From Enterococcus dispar ATCC 51266 (GTDB lineage: Bacteria; Bacillota; Bacilli; Lactobacillales; Enterococcaceae): 64,000 nucleotides of DNA. Of the stretch, positions 57,248 to 64,000 are shown piece by piece; the stretch's first letter is position 1; each line of letters begins with the position of its first letter. The notes under the pieces were generated by a model that saw only the letters and a list, made by a program, of their open reading frames with translations, was not told where the DNA came from and made no database searches. The position numbers were made by a program, and so were the translations under genes. The stretch is from positions 1,534,707 to 1,598,706 of the forward strand of contig NZ_KE136354.1 of NCBI RefSeq assembly GCF_000406945.1. The letters run 5' to 3'.

Positions 57248-58030
57248 CTACTTGGTTAAATACAATTTTTGCAAATCCTTTATTTCGCCTGCGGTAAATC
57301 CTAATCCTTCTGTAGCGTAGTGCTTTAAATCACCATATTGCTCTTTAGCTGCTGTATAGCTTTCATTCAAGTATGCAGCATCAGCTTTCATTAACGCTTC
57401 GATGCCATTCACCAGTAGTTCTGGTGCGCCTTGTTTTTTAGCTGCAGCCGTCATTTGTGCCGTACGTTCAGTTAAGTACTGATTAGTGGCTAGATAATCT
57501 GACATGATCGTTTGGCGATCCACTCCAAGTAAATCCAATACTAATGCTGCGCCAAAGCCAGTTCGATCTTTTCCAGCAGTACAATGGAAAAGTACACTTT
57601 TTTGCTCACCGTCATTGGCCAAAAGAATTTGTAAAAATTCTTGATAAGCTTTTTTTGCATGTTCATCTTCAATAAAGTGCCGATAAACTTTTATCATTTG
57701 CGCGTGGGCGGTCATCCCTTGTTCCAATTGTTTCAACAATTCTTGTGGCGAAATAGAAGCTTTGGTTTCGTCATGGCCAAATACCGGTAAAAAAAACTCT
57801 TTTGCAGTGGGAATCTTTTTATCAGGTGCCTCTTTGGCTTCACTTGGCGAACGAAAATCCACAACATCTTTTACCCCATATTGCTGCAATAGCTCTTGAT
57901 CATTGTCTGAAAGATCTGACAGACTCGCACCTCGCACTACTTTGTTAAAACGGACAATGCCATCTTTTGTTTTGTATCCCCCTAAATCACGGACATTTGC
58001 TGCTTTTTCTAATGGAATAATTTTCACCAT
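57248..58030 (-). CDS. Tyrosine-protein phosphatase, LipA/IphP-like
   Basis: Protein of 260 residues with the phosphatase P-loop HCTAGKDRTG (Cys150, Arg156) and the N-terminal NVRDLGGYKT segment of the atypical dual-specificity/phosphoinositide phosphatases seen in Listeria LipA and in lactobacilli. There is no signal peptide once the ATG at 58030 is chosen, which follows GGAGG. It precedes the fructosamine-kinase-like gene by 18 bp. Targets may be tyrosine phosphoproteins or phosphoinositides; not resolvable here. Confidence 0.9.
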   Translation of the reverse strand: MVKIIPLEKAANVRDLGGYKTKDGIVRFNKVVRGASLSDLSDNDQELLQQYGVKDVVDFRSPSEAKEAPDKKIPTAKEFFLPVFGHDETKASISPQELLKQLEQGMTAHAQMIKVYRHFIEDEHAKKAYQEFLQILLANDGEQKSVLFHCTAGKDRTGFGAALVLDLLGVDRQTIMSDYLATNQYLTERTAQMTAAAKKQGAPELLVNGIEALMKADAAYLNESYTAAKEQYGDLKHYATEGLGFTAGEIKDLQKLYLTK

Positions 58031-58157
58031 TTTTTTTCTGCCTCCTGTTAAACTACCGGCCAATTTAGCTCGTCTTCTTATTTAATAAAAAGTATAACAG
58101 AAAATAGAAAAGACCGTCTTTAAATTGAATGATTCCAACTGTGTTTTCTTAAAAAAA

Positions 58158-58194
58158 GGACTAGATCATTGTCAAATTTGACAAAATCCAGTCC
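58158..58194 (-). terminator. pepC terminator
   Basis: Interrupted stem with outer GGACT/AGTCC and inner TGTCAAATTTGACA, followed by seven T on the minus strand. Confidence 0.7.
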
Positions 58195-58239
58195 CAAAAA
58201 ATTATTCGTTTCAAACTTTCACGCGAATGGATACAAAAT

Positions 58240-59568
58240 TTATGCTAACGCGCCCATCGGATCCCAAGGTGCTAAAACCATTGGTGCTTTTTCATAAGCT
58301 GCCAACTGTTCGGCTGTTAACAAGTCTTTACGGACAACGATTTGATAAGTATATTCATCCATCCATTCATCACTCATTACAAAAAATCCTTTGGTGCCGA
58401 CTTTTTCACCCCAACTGTTTTCAACTTTCCATTTTGTTGATTGACCATCGACCACATCAACACCAGTTAAAACCATCGCATGGGTCATTAAACTTTCGCC
58501 AAAATCTAAGCGCTCTGCTTTGGTCATCGTAAAATCAATATCAAACAAGTCATTCATATCATAAGCGTCCATTGCCATAATACCAGAATCGCGTGTGGAG
58601 GATTGGCCAACATCACAACCAAACCAGACTGATTCTCCTTGTTCAAGCTGTGCAACCGCTAATTTCTTGAAAGTCATCATATCCACATTTAAATATTTCA
58701 CTTCTTTACCATCTACAACATTGCCTAACATCTCAACTGTATAGGATTGATTATAAGGTTTATCAGCGGTGGGGGCATTAATAATGCTGACATAGTCATT
58801 TAAATTCAACCCAACATATTTTTCATAAAAACTTTGTGGTGTAAGATTTTGATCCAAATGATAATTTTTTTCTTCATCACGATATTCAAAGTCAAATGTT
58901 TCTGGTGGGTTCCCTAAAGAAATCGCCAAAAAGTTATAGACTTCTTCCAACATTTTTTCTTTTGCACTTTGAATTGCTGCCGCTTCTTTTCCTGCGGCTA
59001 CTAAATTACGCAATGTAACGGCATCTTTACGCAATTTTTTATTCAAGTAATTATTCAAATCTCGTGAATTAGAGGAGTTACTGCTTTCTGGCATTGCCGT
59101 CTTAGGAACGACGCCGTATTTTTCAAAAATTGAAACAATCATATCCCATTGGCCACCGTCTTGTTGTGGTGTTTGCAAAAGGAATGCCACTTTACGACTA
59201 GTTAATTCTTCTGACGCAGTAGCTAAGATATTTTCATAAAAATAGTTGGCTTTTTCATATTTATCCCAGAAAAAAGTATAGTTTTGGGATAATTCAAAAT
59301 CCTTCAAATGAAAGGTATTCAACATTTTATGACGGAAAGTATTCAATGCGGCAAACATCCAGCAACGACCGGATTGCATTTGGTTTGCTACTTTTCCCGT
59401 GGCCAGATCAACTGAAAAGATTGGCACATTATTTACATGAGCACTCATATTTTCAGCTGAAGCGCTGATACCATTTTTCACTACACCTCGTTGTAATGCA
59501 TTTTGTTTATTGTTTTCTTTAAAGGCAGCAGCAAATTTGGCTGTCAATTCTTTGTCGATTGCTGACAT
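58240..59568 (-). CDS. pepC: Aminopeptidase C (bleomycin hydrolase family)
   Basis: Cytoplasmic C1-family cysteine peptidase of 442 residues removing N-terminal amino acids. The active-site cysteine is Cys69 (QMQSGRCWMFAALN), with histidine in THAMVLTGV and asparagine in VENSWG. The C-terminus ends at APWDPMGALA, close to the self-compartment gate residues of the hexamer. The ATG at 59568 with GAGG upstream gives the usual family length; a start ten codons earlier is less likely. Monocistronic. Confidence 0.96.
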   Translation of the reverse strand: MSAIDKELTAKFAAAFKENNKQNALQRGVVKNGISASAENMSAHVNNVPIFSVDLATGKVANQMQSGRCWMFAALNTFRHKMLNTFHLKDFELSQNYTFFWDKYEKANYFYENILATASEELTSRKVAFLLQTPQQDGGQWDMIVSIFEKYGVVPKTAMPESSNSSNSRDLNNYLNKKLRKDAVTLRNLVAAGKEAAAIQSAKEKMLEEVYNFLAISLGNPPETFDFEYRDEEKNYHLDQNLTPQSFYEKYVGLNLNDYVSIINAPTADKPYNQSYTVEMLGNVVDGKEVKYLNVDMMTFKKLAVAQLEQGESVWFGCDVGQSSTRDSGIMAMDAYDMNDLFDIDFTMTKAERLDFGESLMTHAMVLTGVDVVDGQSTKWKVENSWGEKVGTKGFFVMSDEWMDEYTYQIVVRKDLLTAEQLAAYEKAPMVLAPWDPMGALA

Positions 59569-59703
59569 TTTCTTCATCCTCTCACATTGAAATAACATAC
59601 TTTTTTATTTTACTCCTGCCACCAGAAAATTACAACTGATGGGAAAATTCTGACAATTACCCTTTCTATCTTTTCTTTTTAATCGAATTTTACATGCATC
59701 ATT

Positions 59704-60741
59704 TTACAATGGGAAGTTTATAAAAAATGGAATCTTTCTAATCTCACAAAATTTGCTACTGTTGCCGAACACTTTTTTGCAACTTTTCCTGCAAGTTCTC
59801 ATAAATTGCTGCCATTTGGGTGACGCTAGCCAGAATGTTAATCCTACGCTAAAGATAAGTAAACTGATAAAGCCGCCAATTCCTAGATTGAACTCCGCAA
59901 TATTTAACGCCCGCAGTCCTTTGATCACAAATCCTTGTAATAAATAGACCGTCAAAGTGTTGCGCCCCAAGTCCGAATAAATTGTTTTTTGCCTTGGCAC
60001 AATGAGTAAAAACGATAATATTCCGACAAAACCTAACAACATTACCAATAAGCGAATAAACGCGCCCAGCTGTGGATCACTAAGGAAATCTGCGTAAGGT
60101 TTTGAGCCAAACACCAAATATTTATTGAAAGTTTCAAATTGATTTATAAATGCAAAAATGCTGCCAAAACCCACTAAAGCAAAAGAATAACGATGACTCT
60201 GGCGTATTGCGACTAATTTTTCCCAAGAAAAATAATGACCAATTAGAAAGAATGGTAAAAAGACAAAGGACCGCTGCATTGCAAGATTTCGGTCAATAAA
60301 AGGCAAGTATCCTACTACTAAGGCTAAAAGGATACTTACAGCAATCGCAAGAGGTGGTGATATTTTTTTAAATAGAGTTAAGGAACACTGCCAACAAAAA
60401 AGACTGATTAAAAACCATAATGACCAGTTTGGTAGCAACAAGTTCCACGAAAAACTATCTTCTAAACCAATTAAAGTATAATAGCACGAATACACCAATT
60501 GAAAAATCAGATAAGGAAATAGGGTTTTCTTTAAAATCTTGCCAGCATTGCTCTTTTGTAATCCTTTAGAAAAATAACCCGCAATCAAAACAAAAGCCGG
60601 CATATGGAAAATGAAAATAAAATAGTAAAGATTATGATACCCTTGCCAATCTTCAATAAAAGGCTCTAATAAATGAGTAAATACGACAAGAATCATCAAA
60701 ATAAACTTTGCATTATCAAAAAATGCCAATCGCTGCTTCAT
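59704..60741 (-). CDS. Membrane acyltransferase, acyltransferase-3 family
   Basis: Protein of 345 residues with about ten membrane helices. The N-terminus RLAFFDNAKFILMILVVFTH contains the conserved Asn/His region and the FHMPAFVLIAGYFSKG segment is typical of the fucose-4-O-acetylase-like (COG3594) branch. Members acetylate exopolysaccharides, peptidoglycan or other envelope glycans. The ATG at 60741 follows GGAGG, replacing a start 33 bp upstream. No polysaccharide cluster is next to it, so the acceptor is unknown. Confidence 0.85.
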   Translation of the reverse strand: MKQRLAFFDNAKFILMILVVFTHLLEPFIEDWQGYHNLYYFIFIFHMPAFVLIAGYFSKGLQKSNAGKILKKTLFPYLIFQLVYSCYYTLIGLEDSFSWNLLLPNWSLWFLISLFCWQCSLTLFKKISPPLAIAVSILLALVVGYLPFIDRNLAMQRSFVFLPFFLIGHYFSWEKLVAIRQSHRYSFALVGFGSIFAFINQFETFNKYLVFGSKPYADFLSDPQLGAFIRLLVMLLGFVGILSFLLIVPRQKTIYSDLGRNTLTVYLLQGFVIKGLRALNIAEFNLGIGGFISLLIFSVGLTFWLASPKWQQFMRTCRKSCKKVFGNSSKFCEIRKIPFFINFPL

Positions 60742-61051
60742 AATAGCCTCCTTTAGCCATTCATCCACTATCATTAGGAATGACTATAAAAAGGATAACA
60801 AATAAAACTTAAGCTTACCTTTAACCCCTTTGTCGTTTTCTTAACAAGTCTTTTACAAAAAAATACTCTTCTATTACAAATGCTAGTTTCCGTAAATTTC
60901 ATTTTTATAATGACCTAAAAAACATCACACTGTTGAAATCGTACATATTTTTGAATATAAGAAAAGCTGAACGGACTCGTTCAGCTTTTACGCAATAAGA
61001 TGAAATTTTAATAAAGGGTTGTACTTGATTTGACAATCCGCCCACAAAAAA
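60742..61051. other. Region between the acyltransferase gene and tRNA-Asn
   Basis: A -10-like TATAGT for the acyltransferase gene lies at about 60784-60789. A perfect 12-bp hairpin (AAAAGCTGAACG/CGTTCAGCTTTT, 60962-60989) follows the tRNA-Asn terminator and may be a second terminator. No gene recognised. Confidence 0.45.
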
Positions 61052-61073
61052 AGCTCTCGATAAAATCGAGAGC
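61052..61073 (-). terminator. tRNA-Asn terminator
   Basis: Stem GCTCTCGAT/ATCGAGAGC, short loop, seven T on the minus strand, directly behind the tRNA. Confidence 0.85.
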
Positions 61074-61077
61074 AAAA

Positions 61078-61151
61078 CTCCGGCAGTAGGACTCGAACCT
61101 ACGACATCATGATTAACAGTCATGCGCTACTACCAACTGAGCTATGCCGGA
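61078..61151 (-). tRNA. tRNA-Asn (GUU)
   Basis: Cloverleaf of 74 nt on the minus strand. The acceptor TCCGGCA pairs with TGCCGGA, the T-loop is GTTCGAGTC, and the anticodon GTT lies at 61115-61117 in the loop CTGTTAA. CCA is not encoded. It is a single gene with its own promoter (-35 TTGCGA 61188-61193, 17 bp, -10 TATCAT 61165-61170). Confidence 0.95.
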
Positions 61152-61164
61152 ATACTGTAACAAT

Positions 61165-61193
61165 ATGATAGCAATTCTTTTAAATTTTCGCAA
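61165..61193 (-). promoter_or_regulatory. tRNA-Asn promoter
   Basis: -35 TTGCGA, 17-bp spacer, -10 TATCAT on the minus strand, ending 14 bp before the tRNA. Confidence 0.7.
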
Positions 61194-61284
61194 GATTAAT
61201 TTAAACTTTTTCTCCTGTTTTTTTAAAATACTTTTCTTTTCTTAAAAAGACGAGTAAAATAAATTGAATTTTGGAGGTAGAACG

Positions 61285-62511
61285 ATGCATGGACGTCACT
61301 TTAAAAATAAGAAAAACCGATTGATTTATCCTTTAATTGTATTATTTATCATTGGGGGATTAAGTTATTGGCTGTATGGCAATAAAGAGAGTCTCTTTTT
61401 TGCAACGGCAAGTACCACTGAAAACAATGAAGAACCACCAACTACCAGTACGAGCTATTCAGAAAATCAAAACGAAGTCGTTAATGAAGATACTATTACC
61501 ACACCTTTATCTGCTGATGATTATCAAAATTTAAGTAAAGATATTTTAGCACCGGTGGGAGAAAGTTTTGATACTCGTTTGAAATTAGATAATTTTGTCG
61601 GTACTGCCCTGATTGTTAAAAAAGGCCAGATTATTTTACAACAAGGCTACGGTTACCAAGATTTCGCTAATCAAAAACGGAATAGCATTGCTTCTCTTTA
61701 TCAAATTGGGTCGGTTCAAAAAAGTTTAACAGCTACTTTAATCTACAAACAAATCGAAGCTGGTCGTTTAACGTTGGATACACCCTTAAGTCAATTTTTC
61801 CCACAAATTTATGGCAGTGAAAATATTACAATCAGACAGATGTTGCATATGACTTCCGGCCTTGGGTTACCAGAGATTCCTCTAAGTGTAAACAGTGAAG
61901 CAGAAGTTGTGAATTTTGCTGTAAATAATGCGCAAATTAAGTATAGTGGTCGCTTTTTTTATTCGCCTGTTAACTACATTTTGTTAGCTGGAATTTTACG
62001 CGAAATTACCCACACCAGCTACGCTCAGCTTATTCAAAATACTTTTGGTAATCAGTTAGGATTAAAACAAATTGTGCAATACCCGAACTGGTACCAAAAT
62101 AGTAATCATACTGTCTCTTATGGCGGCAAAGATGCAGCGGATTATAGCCAAGTTGTCACCGAAAAAAAAGGCCAATTTGTCCGGGAATTAGGGACAGGCA
62201 ATCTCGGGATGACAGCCGGCGATTTGTACTGGTATTATCACCAATTGCTAGCGGGTACTTTAGTGAGTTCAGATGTTTTAAATGCTGCTTGGCAACGAGA
62301 AACCGATGCAACTTACAATGGGGGGCAATATGATAAAGGCTTATATCTCCGTGCAAATGGCATGATCGCCTCCCAACACTGTATGGTCCTTATCAGTAAG
62401 GATGGACAAGATGCCGTTTTACTCCTTAGTAATCATGGGAATGTCATCAATCAAAAGACGCTCATGGGTGTACTCTATCAGGATTTAACTGGTGTGCCAG
62501 CTAAATTTTAA
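61285..62511 (+). CDS. Membrane-anchored serine hydrolase, class C beta-lactamase/DD-peptidase-like
   Basis: Protein of 408 residues. A basic N-terminus and one membrane helix (about residues 13-31) precede a Ser/Thr/Glu-rich linker (about 40-80) and a penicillin-binding-protein-like domain. The nucleophile motif is SVQK (Ser143, Lys146). The second motif is YSPVN (226-230) rather than a plain YxN. I do not see a convincing third KTG/HxG motif before the C-terminus. The ATG at 61285 follows GGAGG. It may act on cell-wall peptides, or be a non-catalytic relative. Confidence 0.85.
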   Translation: MHGRHFKNKKNRLIYPLIVLFIIGGLSYWLYGNKESLFFATASTTENNEEPPTTSTSYSENQNEVVNEDTITTPLSADDYQNLSKDILAPVGESFDTRLKLDNFVGTALIVKKGQIILQQGYGYQDFANQKRNSIASLYQIGSVQKSLTATLIYKQIEAGRLTLDTPLSQFFPQIYGSENITIRQMLHMTSGLGLPEIPLSVNSEAEVVNFAVNNAQIKYSGRFFYSPVNYILLAGILREITHTSYAQLIQNTFGNQLGLKQIVQYPNWYQNSNHTVSYGGKDAADYSQVVTEKKGQFVRELGTGNLGMTAGDLYWYYHQLLAGTLVSSDVLNAAWQRETDATYNGGQYDKGLYLRANGMIASQHCMVLISKDGQDAVLLLSNHGNVINQKTLMGVLYQDLTGVPAKF

Positions 62512-62524
62512 TAACAATCAGGCC

Positions 62525-62575
62525 AAACAAAAAATCTTGAGAAGACGATTCTTGTTTTCCCAAGATTTTTTGTTT
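62525..62575 (+). terminator. Terminator of the serine hydrolase gene
   Basis: Perfect 15-bp arms AAACAAAAAATCTTG/CAAGATTTTTTGTTT around a 21-nt loop, 14 bp after the stop. Confidence 0.8.
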
Positions 62576-62647
62576 AAGCTACTGTTTTTCATAAAATTAA
62601 AATTCGTAAAATCTAACTTTCACTAGAAAATTACACTTCAAAAAATA

Positions 62648-62676
62648 TTGACTTTAAGAATTAGCTTCGTTATAAT
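62648..62676 (+). promoter_or_regulatory. tRNA-Thr promoter
   Basis: -35 TTGACT (62648-62653), 17-bp spacer, consensus -10 TATAAT (62671-62676), 30 bp before the tRNA. Confidence 0.9.
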
Positions 62677-62706
62677 ACTTCTTGTGTTTGATTGAAATAA
62701 CAATAT

Positions 62707-62779
62707 GCCGCTTTAGCTCAGCAGGTAGAGCGCAGCCATGGTAAGGCTGAGGTCGTCGGTTCAAGCCCGACAAGTGGCT
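62707..62779 (+). tRNA. tRNA-Thr (GGU)
   Basis: Cloverleaf of 73 nt. The acceptor GCCGCTT pairs with AAGTGGC with one G-U pair. The anticodon stem CAGCC/GGCTG encloses the loop ATGGTAA with anticodon GGT, and the T arm reads GTCGGTTCAAGCCCGAC. CCA is not encoded. Transcribed alone from a near-consensus promoter. Confidence 0.95.
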
Positions 62780-62786
62780 CTTTTTG

Positions 62787-62813
62787 GAACCTTGATAAAT
62801 CAAGGTTCTTTTT
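62787..62813 (+). terminator. tRNA-Thr terminator
   Basis: Stem GAACCTTG/CAAGGTTC with a 6-nt loop, then six T. Confidence 0.9.
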
Positions 62814-63236
62814 TGTATTTTCAAATTCTACCCTATTTTCGCTTGAAATATTGTGATACTAGAAGTGACAAATCTCAGCAACTGAGGTCCTGTTCGTTTC
62901 TATAACAAAATTAAGCGAAATTACTTTCAAAATTTGCCTAAAGTGCTTTTATTCTGGTGTAAAAAAATTAGACCCAGTCACTCAATCTTTTAGATGACAT
63001 TGACTAGATTTCGTTCCATTAAAAATTAATAAACTTCTTCCTATTTTTTTATTCACTGTTATTTTTAATAATCTGAAAAATAGCTATATTTCCATTAGTG
63101 TTACGATTATAAAATGCAATCATTAATTGCTATTTCATTTGTGATTTCTTTTACATTCTTTCTTATTTCAGTTGTAAGCGCATACATTTATTGTTATGCT
63201 CATTTTGTCAGAAATTAATTGTAGGAGGAGAACAAA
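62814..63236 (+). promoter_or_regulatory. Upstream region of the C69 dipeptidase gene with a cre-like site
   Basis: AT-rich non-coding stretch. TGTAAGCGCATACA at 63173-63186 matches the CcpA cre consensus at 13 of 14 positions and lies about 50 bp before the start codon. A -10-like TATAAA is near 63110. No ORF or RNA gene recognised in the rest. Confidence 0.5.
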
Positions 63237-64000
63237 ATGATTCAAACAAACTGGATAAAAAAATTAGGAATAGTACTAATTGCGTCTGGAGTTACTTTGG
63301 CAATTTCATCAACCGCTGATGCTTGTACAACGGTATTAGTAGGTAAAGATGCTAGCGAAGATGGATCGACCATGATAGCACGCAATGAGGATATGGGGAC
63401 AGCTTGGGCAAAACACTTTGTAGTGCGTCAAGCCAATACCAACCCTACCAATTATATTTCAAATGGAAATAAATTTTCTTTGACATTACCAAAAGAGCAA
63501 TTAAAATACACAGCAACACCAGAATGGGATACTTCAGAAGGTTTATATGAAGAAGCTGGTATTAATAGTAAAAATGTTGCAATGAGCGGTACAGAGTCTG
63601 CTACTACAAAAGAAAAAGTATTGAAATTAGATCCATTGGTCGAGAATGGTATCGCAGAAGATTCCATTGTTACAGTGGTTCTCCCTTATATTTCTTCACC
63701 GCAAGAAGGAATCACACGCTTAGGTAAAATTGTAGAAGAAAAAGGGGCAGCAGAAGTAAATGGTGTTATCTTCTCAAATAAAGAGGAAATCTGGTACATG
63801 GAAATCGTTTCAGGCCACAACTGGGCAGCTGTACGTGTTCCAGACGATCATTACGCCGTTATCGCAAATACATTGACAATTGGTGACATTGACTTAGCAG
63901 ATACGAATAACGTGCGCGTCTCAACAGGTTTAAAAGAGTTTATTGAAAAAAATGACCTCGCTAAAAACCCAGAAAAATTTTCTGTACGCCAAGTATTTGC
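63237..64000 (+). CDS. Secreted C69-family dipeptidase (3' end beyond window)
   Basis: The first 254 residues of an N-terminal-nucleophile dipeptidase of the PepD/U34 family are visible. A signal peptide (about residues 1-29, ending SSTADA) is followed at once by Cys30 in CTTVLVGKDAS, the family nucleophile, so signal peptidase cleavage after Ala29 would expose the catalytic amino terminus. The STMIARNEDM segment and the NGVIFSNKEEIWYMEIVSGHNWA segment are typical. The ATG at 63237 follows AGGAGGAG. It probably degrades peptides outside the cell. The cre-like site upstream suggests control by carbon supply. Confidence 0.9.
   Translation, partial: MIQTNWIKKLGIVLIASGVTLAISSTADACTTVLVGKDASEDGSTMIARNEDMGTAWAKHFVVRQANTNPTNYISNGNKFSLTLPKEQLKYTATPEWDTSEGLYEEAGINSKNVAMSGTESATTKEKVLKLDPLVENGIAEDSIVTVVLPYISSPQEGITRLGKIVEEKGAAEVNGVIFSNKEEIWYMEIVSGHNWAAVRVPDDHYAVIANTLTIGDIDLADTNNVRVSTGLKEFIEKNDLAKNPEKFSVRQVF

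Overview
The window is 64 kb of a low-GC Gram-positive chromosome. Gene content and order point to the Lactobacillales, most likely Enterococcus or a close relative. The main clues are glnRA, rpoY-rnjA, iscS-thiI beside ezrA, lytSR-lrgAB, a glycyl-radical pyruvate formate-lyase, an LPxTG pilin, two heterodimeric ABC exporters, a CtsR-type clpP promoter and a valS T-box. The species cannot be fixed from the sequence alone. Most genes lie on the minus strand. I saw no insertion sequence, prophage or CRISPR array.

Positions 1-7.1k hold a glycoside utilisation cluster. It contains two LplB/LplC-type sugar ABC permeases (the second cut by the window edge), a LacI-family regulator with two palindromic operators, a cytoplasmic GH3 beta-glucosidase, a GH1 6-phospho-beta-glucosidase and an RpiR-family regulator. 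Positions 7.3-11.8k hold a heterodimeric drug-type ABC exporter and a divergent MerR regulator that share a typical 19-bp-spacer MerR promoter. Next come fba and pyrG; pyrG has a CTP-sensing attenuator leader.

Positions 15.1-21.4k read lytS-lytR / lrgA-lrgB-pflB. LytS/LytR probably control LrgAB, which recent work in other Firmicutes links to pyruvate transport. pflB follows lrgB by only 20 bp. Behind pflB only the last third or less of pflA, the PFL-activating enzyme, remains.

Positions 21.4-34.5k hold glnRA, a gdpD-miaA-hflX-ynbB operon, clpP under CtsR, an oxidoreductase, a gamma-carbonic-anhydrase-like protein and a second heterodimeric ABC exporter. This exporter has a structured leader with a possible 45-codon upstream ORF. 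Positions 35-44.9k carry rpoY-rnjA, a cold-shock gene, radC, a HAD hydrolase, folC, valS with its T-box, tpx and rex.

Positions 45-64k contain a lone LPxTG pilin, thiI-iscS, ezrA, an aspartokinase behind an unusual structured leader, a PRA-PH/MazG-like protein, a Cof-type HAD phosphatase, an asparaginase, an acyl-ACP thioesterase, a fructosamine-kinase-like protein, a tyrosine phosphatase, pepC, a membrane acyltransferase, tRNA-Asn, a membrane-anchored penicillin-binding-protein-like serine hydrolase, tRNA-Thr and the start of a secreted C69 dipeptidase with a cre-like site upstream. Starts were moved inward from the longest ORF wherever a good ribosome binding site supported a later codon.
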